Shown: positions 1 through 7,894 of the stretch, piece by piece
How positions within the stretch are numbered: the stretch's first letter is position 1
Layout: each line of letters starts with the position of its first letter
Notes under the pieces: generated by a model
What the model was told of the DNA's origin: nothing
What the model saw: only the letters and a program-made list of their open reading frames with translations
Databases searched by the model: none
Position numbers and translations under genes: made by a program
From: Actinomycetota bacterium
Lineage (GTDB): Bacteria > Actinomycetota > Actinomycetes > S36-B12
Assembly (NCBI GenBank): GCA_947499275.1
Contig: CANMNM010000021.1
Coordinates: 1 to 11,472, forward strand
Direction: 5' to 3'
DNA length: 11,472 nucleotides

Positions 1-13
1 GAAGGAGGGCTAG
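1..13 (+). CDS. rplV: 3' end of rplV (ribosomal protein L22), last codons only
   Basis: The first bases read in frame as Lys-Glu-Gly followed by TAG at 11-13, three bases before the rpsC start. rplV precedes rpsC in essentially all bacterial S10 operons, and actinobacterial L22 proteins often end in a short Ser-Lys-Glu-Gly type tail. The assignment rests on position and those three residues only. A second frame (stop at 31-33, overlapping rpsC by 17 nt) cannot be excluded. The same AAGGAGG bases (2-8) serve as the rpsC ribosome binding site. Confidence 0.4.
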
Positions 14-16
14 ACC

Positions 17-826
17 ATGGGTCAAAAAGTTAATCCACATGGCTTCCGCCTAGGTATCACGACGGACTTCACCTCCCGGTGGTTCGCTGACAGTTCAAAA
101 AAAGGTCAGCGTTACAGCGACTACGTGAAAGAAGATGTCGCCATTCGCAAGGTGCTGGGAACAGGCATGGAGCGGGCCGGCATTGCAAAGGTGGAAATCG
201 AGCGGACCCGGGATCGCGTCCGGGTTGATATTCACACCGCACGCCCGGGAATCGTGATTGGGCGACGTGGAGCAGAAGCGGATCGTTTGCGCGGGGATCT
301 AGAAAACCTCACTGGCAAGCAGGTTCAGCTCAATATTCTTGAAGTTAAGAATCCTGAAATGGAATCCCAACTCGTTGCTCAAGGAATCGCAGAGCAGCTT
401 TCCAGCCGCGTGTCGTTCCGTCGTGCAATGCGTAAGGGAATGCAGAGTGCGATGAAAGCTGGCGCCAAGGGAATTCGAGTTCAGGTCAGCGGTCGCCTCG
501 GTGGAGCTGAAATGTCCCGTACGGAGTTTTATCGTGAAGGCCGGGTGCCATTGCACACATTGCGTGCTGACATCGATTACGGCTTCTACGAATCACGAAC
601 CACATTTGGACGCATCGGTGTCAAGGTGTGGATCTACAAGGGTGAGGCATTGCCAACCCGAGCAGAGCGCGAAGCCGCTGCCGCCACGGCCCGCATGGGT
701 GCAACGCGCAAGGCCCCAACGGATCGACCACGCCGCGAAGATGGCAGCGAAACTGAAGCGGCTATTGAAGTTGCCGCTGAAGTCGTCGTTGATGCCAACG
801 TTGCTGCAGAAACCACGGAGGGTTAA
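17..826 (+). CDS. rpsC: 30S ribosomal protein S3
   Basis: S3 lies at the mRNA entry channel of the 30S head and, with S4 and S5, contributes to mRNA unwinding. The protein is 269 aa. The N-terminal part has the conserved [13 protein letters not shown] opening, then a type II KH domain whose GXXG loop is GRRG at residues 82-85. The C-terminal S3 domain with the family signature spans about residues 127-193 ([31 protein letters not shown]). Residues about 211-269 form an Ala/Glu-rich low-complexity tail, usual in actinobacterial S3 and absent from the shorter E. coli protein. The ATG at 17 is preceded by AAGGAGG (2-8) at good spacing. rplP starts 2 nt after the stop, so translation is probably coupled. 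Confidence 0.98.
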   Translation: MGQKVNPHGFRLGITTDFTSRWFADSSKKGQRYSDYVKEDVAIRKVLGTGMERAGIAKVEIERTRDRVRVDIHTARPGIVIGRRGAEADRLRGDLENLTGKQVQLNILEVKNPEMESQLVAQGIAEQLSSRVSFRRAMRKGMQSAMKAGAKGIRVQVSGRLGGAEMSRTEFYREGRVPLHTLRADIDYGFYESRTTFGRIGVKVWIYKGEALPTRAEREAAAATARMGATRKAPTDRPRREDGSETEAAIEVAAEVVVDANVAAETTEG

Positions 827-828
827 TC

Positions 829-1251
829 ATGTTGATTCCCCGTCGCGTTAAGCACCGTAAGCAGCACCACCCGACTCGTCGTGGTGTGGCAAAGGGCGGT
901 ACCAAAGTAACTTTCGGCACCTACGGACTGCAGGCTCTTGAGCCCGCCTACGTAACTAACCGTCAAATTGAAGCTTCCCGTATTGCAATCACTCGTCATA
1001 TTCGACGTGGTGGCAAGGTCTGGATCAATATTTACCCAGACCGTCCATTGACAAAGAAGCCTGCTGAGACACGCATGGGCTCCGGTAAAGGATCACCTGA
1101 ATGGTGGGTGGCCAACGTCAAACCAGGTCGTGTGATGTTCGAGTTGTCCTACCCGGACGAAAAAGTTGCTCACGAGGCGTTAACTCGCGCAATGCACAAA
1201 CTACCAATGAAGTGCCGGATTATTCGGCGCGATGAAACAGGTGAAGAGTAA
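829..1251 (+). CDS. rplP: 50S ribosomal protein L16
   Basis: L16 organises the peptidyl-transferase and A-site region of the 50S subunit and is needed late in assembly. The 140-aa protein is full length for the family. It opens with [13 protein letters not shown], a very basic stretch, and carries the usual blocks [45 protein letters not shown] and [14 protein letters not shown] at 817-822, inside the end of rpsC, gives a 6-nt spacing to the ATG. The stop shares its last base with the rpmC start (TAATG at 1249-1253), which couples the two genes. Confidence 0.98.
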   Translation: MLIPRRVKHRKQHHPTRRGVAKGGTKVTFGTYGLQALEPAYVTNRQIEASRIAITRHIRRGGKVWINIYPDRPLTKKPAETRMGSGKGSPEWWVANVKPGRVMFELSYPDEKVAHEALTRAMHKLPMKCRIIRRDETGEE

Positions 1252-1487
1252 TGGCCGCTGGTACAGCAACAGGTGAACTTCGTAATCTCGATGATGCCGA
1301 ACTTGTCCAAAAACTGCGTGACTCCAAAGAAGAGCTTTTCAACTTGCGATTCCAAGGTGCAACCGGGCAGTTGGAGAACCATGGACGATTGCGTGCAGTG
1401 CGCAAAGACATCGCTCGGATCTACACGATCCTGCGCGAACGTGAATTGGGCATCACGCCCGTTGAGGGTGAGGAAGGTGCCGCATGA
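1251..1487 (+). CDS. rpmC: 50S ribosomal protein L29
   Basis: L29 is a small helical protein next to the polypeptide exit tunnel, near L23, where nascent-chain factors dock. The 78-aa sequence has the expected two-helix pattern: [26 protein letters not shown], then [31 protein letters not shown] short acidic and Ala tail follows, slightly longer than in E. coli (63 aa). The start overlaps the rplP stop by one base, with GAAGAG at 1243-1248 as the SD. The stop overlaps the rpsQ start (ATGA at 1484-1487). Confidence 0.96.
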   Translation: MAAGTATGELRNLDDAELVQKLRDSKEELFNLRFQGATGQLENHGRLRAVRKDIARIYTILRERELGITPVEGEEGAA

Positions 1488-1756
1488 GCGCTGGGACACA
1501 AAATAAGCGTGGCGACCGCAAGACCCGCGAGGGACTTGTCGTAAGCGACAAAATGCAAAAGACGGTGGTTGTGGCAGTCGAAGATCGCTACATGCACCCG
1601 TTATACAGCAAGGTTGTGCGCCGTACGAGCAAGCTCAAGGCACACGACGAAGCAAACAGCGCCGGTATCGGCGACCGCGTTCTTATCATGGAAACTCGTC
1701 CACTTTCAGCCACTAAGCGCTGGCGTGTGGTTGAGATCCTTGAGAAGGCCAAGTAA
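1484..1756 (+). CDS. rpsQ: 30S ribosomal protein S17
   Basis: S17 is a primary 16S rRNA-binding protein of the 30S body with an OB-fold. The 90-aa sequence has an extra basic N-terminus of about 15 residues, then [17 protein letters not shown] and the C-terminal signature [18 protein letters not shown] (residues about 63-80). The start lies 4 nt inside rpmC, preceded by GAGGAAGG at 1470-1477. It is the last gene of the classical S10 set. A 61-nt gap with a hairpin follows before rplN. Confidence 0.97.
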   Translation: MSAGTQNKRGDRKTREGLVVSDKMQKTVVVAVEDRYMHPLYSKVVRRTSKLKAHDEANSAGIGDRVLIMETRPLSATKRWRVVEILEKAK

Positions 1757-1770
1757 GCAGTTCCGCAAGG

Positions 1771-1791
1771 CTCAGCACAGTAAGTGTTGAG
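1771..1791 (+). other. Hairpin in the rpsQ-rplN gap
   Basis: CTCAGCAC (1771-1778) pairs with GTGTTGAG (1784-1791) across a 5-nt AGTAA loop: 8 bp including one G-U. No T-run follows, so it is not a standard intrinsic terminator. It marks the S10/spc boundary and may be a processing, stability or protein-binding element. Confidence 0.5.
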
Positions 1792-1817
1792 GACCAGCAG
1801 ACGATCAGGAGAATGAA

Positions 1818-2186
1818 GTGATTCAGCAAGAGTCGCGACTACGTGTTGCGGACAATACGGGTGCCAAGGAAATCTTGTGCATTCGCGTACTCGGCGGTTC
1901 AGGTCGCCGGTATGCAGGCATCGGCGACATCATCGTTGCTACCGTCAAGGATGCAATTCCTGGCGGTGGCGTAAAAAAGGGTGAAGTTGTCAAGGCAGTG
2001 ATCGTGCGCACTAAGAAAGAGCGCCGCCGCCCCGATGGCTCCTACATCCGTTTCGACGAGAACGCTGCAGTGATCCTAAAAGCTGACGGCGAGCCGCGCG
2101 GAACCCGCATTTTCGGACCGGTTGGTCGCGAGTTGCGTGAAAAGAAGTTCATGAAGATTATCTCGCTCGCACCGGAGGTGTTGTAA
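1818..2186 (+). CDS. rplN: 50S ribosomal protein L14
   Basis: L14 sits on the interface side of the 50S subunit, contacting L19 and 16S helix 14, and is also the docking site of the silencing factor RsfS. The protein is 122 aa, the exact typical length, with [18 protein letters not shown] at the start and the family signature around residues 58-90 ([20 protein letters not shown], then [15 protein letters not shown]). The start is GTG at 1818, chosen because it yields the conserved Met-Ile-Gln opening and has AGGAG at 1807-1811. The stop overlaps the rplX ATG by one base. Confidence 0.98.
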   Translation: MIQQESRLRVADNTGAKEILCIRVLGGSGRRYAGIGDIIVATVKDAIPGGGVKKGEVVKAVIVRTKKERRRPDGSYIRFDENAAVILKADGEPRGTRIFGPVGRELREKKFMKIISLAPEVL

Positions 2187-2548
2187 TGTCGAAGCTAAGA
2201 ATTCGCAAAGGTGACACGGTCCTGGTAATTACGGGCAAGGATCGCGGAGTTCAGGGCAAGGTTATTGACGTCTACCCCGAAGCAGATAAATTAATCGTTG
2301 AAGGTGTCAACCGGATCAAGAAGCACACCAAGGTTGGCCAAGATGCACGTGGCGCTAAGAGTGGCGGAATCATCACCACGGAGGCACCCATTCACATCTC
2401 TAACGTCATGCTGGTTGACCCAGAAGACGGTAAGGCAACTCGCGTTGGTTTCACCCGCGAAAAAGTTGAGAAGCGTCGCGCCGACGGTTCGACCTACGAA
2501 GCAGAGCGCAGCGTGCGTATTTCGCGCCGCACCGGCAAAGAGATCTAG
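2186..2548 (+). CDS. rplX: 50S ribosomal protein L24
   Basis: L24 is an assembly-initiating 23S rRNA-binding protein near the exit tunnel. The N-terminal KOW motif is clear at about residues 7-34 ([20 protein letters not shown]), followed by [12 protein letters not shown] and the conserved [20 protein letters not shown] block. At 120 aa it is a little longer than the E. coli protein because of a C-terminal extension with an R-V-G-F region, as is common in actinobacteria. The SD is GGAGGTG at 2174-2180, and the gene starts within the rplN stop (TAATG). Confidence 0.97.
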   Translation: MSKLRIRKGDTVLVITGKDRGVQGKVIDVYPEADKLIVEGVNRIKKHTKVGQDARGAKSGGIITTEAPIHISNVMLVDPEDGKATRVGFTREKVEKRRADGSTYEAERSVRISRRTGKEI

Positions 2549-2563
2549 GACGGATAAGTAACC

Positions 2564-3121
2564 ATGACTACCGCAACCATGCCTCGTTTGAAGGCTCGTT
2601 ACCGTGCAGAGATTGTTCCTGAACTCCAAAAGGAATTCAATTTCGGCAACATCATGCAGGTCCCCGGCCTCACCAAGATTGTCGTCAACATGGGTGTGGG
2701 CGAGGCAGCCCGCGACTCCAAGTTGATTGAAGGCGCTGTTCGAGACCTGACCGACATTACGGGCCAAAAGCCACAGGTGACTAAGGCCCGTTTGTCTATC
2801 GCTCAGTTCAAACTGCGTGAGGGGCAACCGATCGGTGCACATGTCACCCTTCGTGGCGATCGCATGTGGGAATTCCTGGACCGTCTGCTCAGTACCGCAT
2901 TGCCACGTATCCGTGACTTCCGCGGTCTCTCGGCAAAGCAATTTGACGGTCACGGAAACTACACATTCGGTTTGACCGAACAGTCCATGTTCCACGAAAT
3001 TGACCAAGACAAGATCGACCGCACGCGCGGAATGGACATCACGGTGGTAACCACTGCCAAGAACAATGACGAAGGTCGAGCATTGCTCCGGCTTCTCGGA
3101 TTCCCATTTAAGGAGGCCTGA
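2564..3121 (+). CDS. rplE: 50S ribosomal protein L5
   Basis: L5 binds 5S rRNA with L18 and forms the central protuberance that contacts S13 (bridge B1b). The protein is 185 aa, with [38 protein letters not shown] and the C-terminal block [33 protein letters not shown]. The ATG at 2564 is used; a second ATG five codons later (2579, Met-Pro-Arg-Leu) is possible because the SD is weak (AGGA 2547-2550, spacing 13, overlapping the rplX stop). The last codons contain the strong AAGGAGG used by rpsN. Confidence 0.97.
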   Translation: MTTATMPRLKARYRAEIVPELQKEFNFGNIMQVPGLTKIVVNMGVGEAARDSKLIEGAVRDLTDITGQKPQVTKARLSIAQFKLREGQPIGAHVTLRGDRMWEFLDRLLSTALPRIRDFRGLSAKQFDGHGNYTFGLTEQSMFHEIDQDKIDRTRGMDITVVTTAKNNDEGRALLRLLGFPFKEA

Positions 3122-3125
3122 GCAC

Positions 3126-3311
3126 ATGGCAAAGAAAGCTCTGGTTCAAAAGCAGCAAAAGACACCTAAATTCAAGGTTCGGGGTTATACCCGCTGCAAC
3201 CGGTGTGGACGTCCACACGCGGTCTACCGTAAGTTCGGTTTGTGCCGTATCTGTGTTCGTGAGATGGCACACGCTGGCGAACTCCCTGGTGTAACTAAAA
3301 GTTCCTGGTAA
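3126..3311 (+). CDS. rpsN: 30S ribosomal protein S14, zinc-binding (type Z)
   Basis: S14 is an assembly protein of the 30S head. The 61-aa length and two CxxC pairs (Cys24/Cys27 and Cys40/Cys43, in TRCNRC and GLCRIC) identify the short zinc-ribbon form, as opposed to the ~100-aa zinc-free form. The frame stays open upstream to an ATG at 3066, but that would add 20 unrelated residues inside rplE. The start at 3126 gives the canonical MAKKALV opening and lies 9 nt after AAGGAGG (3110-3116). Actinobacteria often encode a second, zinc-free S14 elsewhere under zinc-repressed control; that cannot be tested here. Confidence 0.97.
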   Translation: MAKKALVQKQQKTPKFKVRGYTRCNRCGRPHAVYRKFGLCRICVREMAHAGELPGVTKSSW

Positions 3312-3374
3312 TCAACGACGCTGCAGGTCTACGGTAACTGCCGGAGAAACCACAGCGAGGAAGGCCAAGCGGCC

Positions 3375-3773
3375 ATGACAATGACAGACCCGATAGCGGA
3401 CATGCTTGCTCGTCTGCGCAACGCAAACTCGGCGTACCACGAAACTGTGTCGATGCCACACTCCAAGATTAAGTCACATATCGCGGAGATATTGAAAGAT
3501 CAGGGTTACATAGCCAGCTTCGATGTCGCCGACGCCGAAGTGGGCATGACCCTCACCCTTAACCTCAAATATGGACCATCGCGTGAGCGTTCGATCGCTG
3601 GATTGCGCCGCGTTTCCAAACCTGGGCTTCGGGTCTACGCAAAGAGCACTAATCTTCCCAAGGTTCTCGGTGGACTGGGCATTGCCATTCTGTCCACTTC
3701 GACCGGGTTGCTCACTGACCGTCAGGCCGCAAAGAAAGGCGTAGGTGGGGAAGTCCTCGCCTACGTTTGGTAG
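3375..3773 (+). CDS. rpsH: 30S ribosomal protein S8
   Basis: S8 binds 16S helix 21 in the platform and in E. coli represses the spc operon. The protein is 132 aa: [20 protein letters not shown] at the start and the family signature [19 protein letters not shown] near the C-terminus. ATG at 3375 is preferred over 3381 because GAGGAAGG (3357-3364) is 10 nt away rather than 16, and actinobacterial S8 commonly begins MTMTDP. The start is preceded by a small GGCC-AAGC-GGCC inverted repeat (3363-3374). A 63-nt gap separates it from rpsN; I saw no promoter there. Confidence 0.97.
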   Translation: MTMTDPIADMLARLRNANSAYHETVSMPHSKIKSHIAEILKDQGYIASFDVADAEVGMTLTLNLKYGPSRERSIAGLRRVSKPGLRVYAKSTNLPKVLGGLGIAILSTSTGLLTDRQAAKKGVGGEVLAYVW

Positions 3774-3781
3774 GAGGAGCT

Positions 3782-4318
3782 ATGTCACGTATTGGACGCG
3801 CGCCAGTTCCGGTGCCAGCAGGAGTTACGGTCACGATTAGTGGTCAAGACATCTCGGTTGTTGGACCCAAGGGTTCCCTATCAATCACGATTTCTAGCCC
3901 CATTGAAATCAAGCAAGAGGGTGGCGAAATTCTTGTAACCAGGCCCAATGATGAGCGTGCTTCACGCTCACTGCATGGTTTGAGCCGCACCTTGATTGCA
4001 AACATGATCACGGGTGTAACCACAGGCTATGAAAAAACCTTGGAAATTGTGGGCACCGGTTACCGAGTCGCGGCTAACGGCAGTAACTTGGAGTTCGCTC
4101 TTGGGTTTAGCCATCCTGTTATCGTTTCGGCCCCCGAAGGAATCAGTTTCGCGGTCGAGACACCCGTTAAGTTCAAGGTAATTGGAATAAATAAGCAGCA
4201 GGTTGGTGAGGTCGCTGCGAATATTCGCAAGATCCGCAAACCGGAACCTTATAAAGGTAAGGGCGTTCGCTATGAAGGCGAAGTTGTCCGTCGCAAGGCT
4301 GGAAAGGCTGGTAAGTAA
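3782..4318 (+). CDS. rplF: 50S ribosomal protein L6
   Basis: L6 lies by the factor-binding site near the sarcin-ricin loop. The protein is 178 aa with two homologous alpha/beta domains: [15 protein letters not shown] at the N-terminus, [17 protein letters not shown] at about residues 63-79, and the L6 signature [11 protein letters not shown] at residues 154-164 before a Lys/Gly tail. The frame is open to an ATG at 3767, but that start lies inside rpsH. The ATG at 3782 follows AGGAGG (3772-3777), which overlaps the rpsH stop, and gives the conserved first residues. Confidence 0.98.
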   Translation: MSRIGRAPVPVPAGVTVTISGQDISVVGPKGSLSITISSPIEIKQEGGEILVTRPNDERASRSLHGLSRTLIANMITGVTTGYEKTLEIVGTGYRVAANGSNLEFALGFSHPVIVSAPEGISFAVETPVKFKVIGINKQQVGEVAANIRKIRKPEPYKGKGVRYEGEVVRRKAGKAGK

Positions 4319-4701
4319 TGAGTTCCTTCGCCCCAAAGCTCGGCTCAGGCAGTAAAAGTGCCGTTGGCCGCAAGCGCCGTCACCTTCGTGTTCGCAAGAA
4401 GGTTTCCGGTACCGTACTGCGTCCACGTTTGGTCGTGAACCGTTCGGCACGTCACGTATTCGCACAGTTGGTCGACGACGTTCAAGGCGTGACCTTGGCT
4501 TCTGCTTCCACTATGGAGAGCGATCTGCGCAGCGCTGACAGTGACAAGACCGCAAAGGCTCGCAAGGTAGGAAACGAACTTGCTGCACGTGCACAAAAAG
4601 CTGGAATCGACACGGTCGTTTTTGACCGTGGTGGCCACAAGTACCACGGTCGCGTCGCTGCCCTCGCTGAGGGCGCTCGCGAAGGCGGGCTCAAGTTCTA
4701 A
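4318..4701 (+). CDS. rplR: 50S ribosomal protein L18
   Basis: L18 binds 5S rRNA and delivers it, with L5, to the central protuberance. The 127-aa protein has a basic N-terminal tail ([16 protein letters not shown]) and the conserved core [20 protein letters not shown]. The C-terminal signature [12 protein letters not shown] is at residues 102-113, followed by [14 protein letters not shown]. The first about 15 residues are an extension relative to E. coli, as in other actinobacteria. The start overlaps the rplF stop by one base (TAATG); the SD is weak (GGAAAGG, 4301-4307), consistent with coupling. Confidence 0.97.
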   Translation: MSSFAPKLGSGSKSAVGRKRRHLRVRKKVSGTVLRPRLVVNRSARHVFAQLVDDVQGVTLASASTMESDLRSADSDKTAKARKVGNELAARAQKAGIDTVVFDRGGHKYHGRVAALAEGAREGGLKF

Positions 4702-4725
4702 TGTTTACATCGGGAAGAGGTAACA

Positions 4726-5319
4726 ATGTCTGATACGTCGCGCCGCACTAGTGGCGGAGGCGAGCGTCGGGATCGCAAAGATCGCGGCCCACGCGAGGAG
4801 AAGTCGAACCTGCTTGAGCGCGTAGTCGCGATCAACCGTGTTTCCAAGGTAGTCAAGGGTGGCCGTCGCTTTAGCTTCACGGCACTCGTGGTCGTCGGCG
4901 ACGGTGACGGAAACGTTGGTGTCGGCTATGGCAAGGCCAAGGAAGTTCCAGCAGCGATTGCAAAGGGCGTCGAAGAGGCGAAGCGCAGCTTCTTCAAGGT
5001 TCCACGCATCCAAGGAACAATCCCGCACCCAATCAAGGGCGAAGCGGCTGCAGGCGTTGTCATGCTGCGTCCAGCTGCACCAGGTACCGGCGTTATTGCC
5101 GGTGGCCCCGTTCGCGCCGTATTGGAATGCGCCGGGATCACTGACATACTCAGTAAGTCATTGGGATCCGATAACGCAATCAACATCGTTCACGCAACAG
5201 TTGCCGCGCTCAAGGGACTTGAATCCCCAGAAGCTGTGGCCGCTCGACGTGGGCTTCCCCTCGAAGACGTAGCACCTGCAGCTCTATTGCGGGCGCGTGC
5301 GGCTGGGGCTGGTGCATAA
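4726..5319 (+). CDS. rpsE: 30S ribosomal protein S5
   Basis: S5 acts in decoding fidelity and mRNA unwinding at the entry channel. In this 197-aa protein, a charged low-complexity N-terminal extension of about 28 residues (Arg/Gly/Asp/Glu) precedes the double-stranded RNA-binding S5 domain. The signature is at about residues 45-80 ([20 protein letters not shown], then [17 protein letters not shown]), and the C-terminal ribosomal fold contains [20 protein letters not shown]. The extension is typical of actinobacterial S5. GAAGAGG lies just upstream of the ATG, 24 nt after rplR. The stop overlaps the rpmD ATG by one base. Confidence 0.98.
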   Translation: MSDTSRRTSGGGERRDRKDRGPREEKSNLLERVVAINRVSKVVKGGRRFSFTALVVVGDGDGNVGVGYGKAKEVPAAIAKGVEEAKRSFFKVPRIQGTIPHPIKGEAAAGVVMLRPAAPGTGVIAGGPVRAVLECAGITDILSKSLGSDNAINIVHATVAALKGLESPEAVAARRGLPLEDVAPAALLRARAAGAGA

Positions 5320-5501
5320 TGGCTCAATTCAAAGTCACTCAGATCAAGTCAGAGATTGGCGGCACGAGTAATCAGCGCAACACATTGCGTTCACTTGGGC
5401 TCAAGCGAATCGGTGACACCGTAGTAAAGGAAGACCGACCAGAGTTTCGTGGAATGGTGAACACCGTTGCGCATCTGGTGGTTGTTGAGGAGGTCAAGTA
5501 A
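5319..5501 (+). CDS. rpmD: 50S ribosomal protein L30
   Basis: L30 is a small 50S surface protein with a ferredoxin-like fold. The 60-aa sequence has [24 protein letters not shown] followed by [29 protein letters not shown], all of the family core. It starts inside the rpsE stop codon (TAATG) without a strong SD, so it is probably translated by coupling. Its last codons hold the GAGGAGGT (5487-5494) used by rplO, 2 nt downstream. Confidence 0.97.
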   Translation: MAQFKVTQIKSEIGGTSNQRNTLRSLGLKRIGDTVVKEDRPEFRGMVNTVAHLVVVEEVK

Positions 5502-5503
5502 CT

Positions 5504-5944
5504 ATGACACTTAAAGTTCATCACCTACGTCCGGCACCCGGTGCCAAGACGGCCAAGACTCGTAAAGGTCGCGGTGAAGCCTCAAAGGGCAAGACCTCAG
5601 GCCGTGGTACCAAGGGAACTAAGGCTCGTTACCAGGTCAAGGCAGGCTTTGAGGGTGGCCAGATGCCCCTTCACATGCGCCTACCAAAGCTCAAGGGCTT
5701 CACGAGCCCGAACACGAAGGTGTATCAGGTTGTCAACGTCTCGGCCATTGAGAAACTGTTTCCCAAAGGCGGCACCATTGGCGTCGCTGATCTCGTAGCA
5801 GCGGGCGCTGTCCGCAAGGGCGAACTGGTCAAAGTACTGGGTTTGGGAGATATTTCGGTCAAGGTTAATGTGACCGCGGATAAATTCTCAGGTTCAGCTC
5901 GTGACAAGATCGTGGCTGCGGGTGGGTCAGTAACCGAAATCTAA
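5504..5944 (+). CDS. rplO: 50S ribosomal protein L15
   Basis: L15 is a mid-assembly protein of the 50S subunit whose long N-terminal arm threads through 23S rRNA. The 146-aa protein shows that arm as a Gly/Lys/Arg-rich stretch at about residues 12-45 ([20 protein letters not shown]). It is followed by [18 protein letters not shown] and the C-terminal signature around residues 110-143 ([20 protein letters not shown], ending AAGGSV). Length is normal. A 32-nt gap containing the secY SD follows. Confidence 0.97.
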   Translation: MTLKVHHLRPAPGAKTAKTRKGRGEASKGKTSGRGTKGTKARYQVKAGFEGGQMPLHMRLPKLKGFTSPNTKVYQVVNVSAIEKLFPKGGTIGVADLVAAGAVRKGELVKVLGLGDISVKVNVTADKFSGSARDKIVAAGGSVTEI

Positions 5945-5976
5945 GCACTCAACTTTAAGTTTAAGCAGGAGGTCAA

Positions 5977-7275
5977 GTGCACATCAGTGCGTTCAGGGAT
6001 GCCCTGCGGACACCGGATCTTCGTAAGAAGATCTTGTTTACCCTTGGCTTGCTAGCGATTTACCGTTTGGGTTCTGTACTGCCTACCCCAGGTGTTGACT
6101 ACTCAGCAATCCAACGGTGTATTGACGTTGTGCAAGATAACTCTGTTTATGCTCTGATCAACCTCTTTAGCGGTGGCGCACTTCTGCAACTTTCAGTCTT
6201 TGCCTTGGGAATCATGCCCTACATCACGGCTAGCATTATTTTGCAGTTGCTCACGGTTGTGATTCCCCGTTTGGAAACTCTCAAGGCAGACGGCAACGCA
6301 GGACAAGCCAAGATCACCCAATACACGAGGTTCGTGACAATTGGTTTGGCAATTTTGCAGTCAACTGCGATTCTCTCACTTGCTCGATCACCCGGGGCAC
6401 TGTTCCAGGGGTGTAATGAAGAGATCATCCCTAATCAGGCCATCTGGGTAATGATCGTCATGATCACGGTTATGACGGCTGGAACCGCGATCGTTATGTG
6501 GTTTGGTGAGCTCATCACTGAGCGTGGAGTTGGTAACGGAATGTCCGTTCTGATCTTCACCTCAATCATTGCTGTTATTCCTGCGCAGTTCGCCAATATT
6601 CTGGGCAGCCGTGGGGCTTTCACATTCGCCATCACGCTGCTGGTCGGGTTGGTTGTTATTACTTTTGTCGTCTTTGTCGAGCAAGCGCAACGCAGAATTC
6701 CCGTTCAATATGCCAAGCGAATGGTTGGGCGGCGAATGTATGGCGGTACGTCCACCTACATACCGCTGAAGGTCAACATGGCGGGTGTTATCCCGGTAAT
6801 TTTCGCTTCCTCGCTGCTCTTCCTACCAACACTGTTCGTCCAGTTGACGGGCAGCCAGGCCGGCTGGGCGCAATGGTTGCAGCAGAGCTTTGGAACCGGT
6901 AGTGGAAATGTGTATCTTGGTACCTACTTTGTGTTGATTGTATTTTTCTGTTACTTCTACGTCTCGATCACTTTCAATCCGACCGAGGTCGCTGACAATA
7001 TGAAACGGTACGGCGGCTTTATTCCTGGAATCCGGGCCGGACGCCCAACCGCTGAATACCTCGACTACGTACTGACCCGCCTGACAGCACCAGGCTCGCT
7101 GTACCTTGGTTTGATCGCGATTTTGCCGGTATTCGCCTTCGACTTCCTCGGTGTATCGACCCAGTTCATTTTCGGTGGCACATCGATCCTGATCATGGTG
7201 GGCGTTGGTTTGGACACGGTCAAGCAGATTCAAGCCCAATTGCAGCAGCGCAATTATGAAGGTTTCCTCAAATAA
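5977..7275 (+). CDS. secY: Preprotein translocase subunit SecY
   Basis: SecY is the channel of the SecYEG translocon in the cytoplasmic membrane. The 432-aa protein has ten hydrophobic membrane segments, e.g. about residues 18-36, 66-95, 118-137, 154-176, 189-206, 215-234, 268-289, 313-332, 373-390 and 394-410. Family blocks are GELITERGVGNGMSVLIF (177-194), the cytoplasmic loop YAKRMVGRRMYGGTSTYIP, LKVNMAGVIPVIFASS, and the FIPGIRAGRPT loop (348-357) whose Arg353 matches the conserved SecA/ribosome-contact arginine. The start is GTG at 5977, with AGGAGG (5967-5972) only 4 nt upstream; it places the PDLRKKILFTL motif at the usual distance from the N-terminus. It is the last gene of the tightly coupled block. 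Confidence 0.98.
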   Translation: MHISAFRDALRTPDLRKKILFTLGLLAIYRLGSVLPTPGVDYSAIQRCIDVVQDNSVYALINLFSGGALLQLSVFALGIMPYITASIILQLLTVVIPRLETLKADGNAGQAKITQYTRFVTIGLAILQSTAILSLARSPGALFQGCNEEIIPNQAIWVMIVMITVMTAGTAIVMWFGELITERGVGNGMSVLIFTSIIAVIPAQFANILGSRGAFTFAITLLVGLVVITFVVFVEQAQRRIPVQYAKRMVGRRMYGGTSTYIPLKVNMAGVIPVIFASSLLFLPTLFVQLTGSQAGWAQWLQQSFGTGSGNVYLGTYFVLIVFFCYFYVSITFNPTEVADNMKRYGGFIPGIRAGRPTAEYLDYVLTRLTAPGSLYLGLIAILPVFAFDFLGVSTQFIFGGTSILIMVGVGLDTVKQIQAQLQQRNYEGFLK

Positions 7276-7308
7276 GTCAGCAAGTTCGCCAGAATATTTC
7301 TACTCCGA

Positions 7309-7314
7309 TAGGCT
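7309..7314 (+). promoter_or_regulatory. Possible -10 box for a leaderless adk transcript
   Basis: TAGGCT fits the actinobacterial TAnnnT -10 pattern and lies 8 nt before the adk ATG, so transcription would begin at or within a base or two of the start codon. adk has no SD, as expected for a leaderless message. No good -35 is visible (TTCGCC at 7285-7290 is weak), so this is only a suggestion. Confidence 0.35.
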
Positions 7315-7322
7315 TTCGTCGT

Positions 7323-7886
7323 ATGCGCATCGTTTTCATGGGTCCTCCGGGGGCGGGTAAAGGCACCCAAGCAGCACTGCTGTCCAAGGAGCTCGGGATC
7401 CCTCATATTTCCACCGGAGATATTTTCCGGGCCAATGTCTCGGAAGGCACCCCACTGGGCAAGGAAGCGCAGTCCTATATGGATGCGGGAGAGTACGTCC
7501 CCGATGGCGTGACCAATGCGATGGTGCGAGACAGACTTACCCACGACGACGCACAATCAGGATTTATTCTCGATGGTTACCCTCGAACGGTTGAGCAGGT
7601 TTCCGAACTTGATGCAATGCTGAAATCGGCAGGAATCAAGATCGATTGCGTTATTGAATTAACGGTTGATGTTGACGTAGTTGTGTCTCGCCTCGTGAGA
7701 CGTTCAGCAGAGCAAGGTCGCACCGATGACACTGAAGACGTGTTGCGTCACCGACTTGAGGTTTATGCTGAACAAACCGCACCACTCATTGAGGTGTACC
7801 AGAGTCGAAACCTACTTGCGCAAGTTGACGGCCTAGGTGAGATCGAAGCAGTAACAGCTGCAATTCTGCTTGCGATAAACGCCTAA
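7323..7886 (+). CDS. adk: Adenylate kinase (short-LID type)
   Basis: Adk catalyses ATP + AMP = 2 ADP in the cytoplasm. The 187-aa protein has the P-loop GPPGAGKGT at residues 7-15 (Lys13), the AMP-site STGD (30-33) with Arg36, and FILDGYPRT (81-89) with Arg88. The short LID is built around LVRRSAEQGRTDDTEDV with Arg127, Arg133 and Arg144. The missing ~27-residue lid insertion and its zinc site are normal for actinobacteria. The ATG at 7323 gives the family start MRIVFMGPP; the next ATG (7338) would cut the first beta strand. There is no SD, and a -10-like box lies just upstream. map follows after 8 nt. Confidence 0.97.
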   Translation: MRIVFMGPPGAGKGTQAALLSKELGIPHISTGDIFRANVSEGTPLGKEAQSYMDAGEYVPDGVTNAMVRDRLTHDDAQSGFILDGYPRTVEQVSELDAMLKSAGIKIDCVIELTVDVDVVVSRLVRRSAEQGRTDDTEDVLRHRLEVYAEQTAPLIEVYQSRNLLAQVDGLGEIEAVTAAILLAINA

Positions 7887-7894
7887 GCAAACAC

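Noticed and set aside
3066..3125. Upstream start giving an 81-aa S14
   Set aside because: The additional 20 residues overlap rplE in another frame and do not resemble S14; the ATG at 3126 has a strong SD and the conserved start.
2291..3127. Long antisense reading frame of 278 codons opposite rplX and rplE
   Set aside because: It lies wholly opposite two highly conserved ribosomal genes, has no recognisable domain and an odd composition rich in Cys, His and Thr. It is a by-product of codon bias in the real genes.
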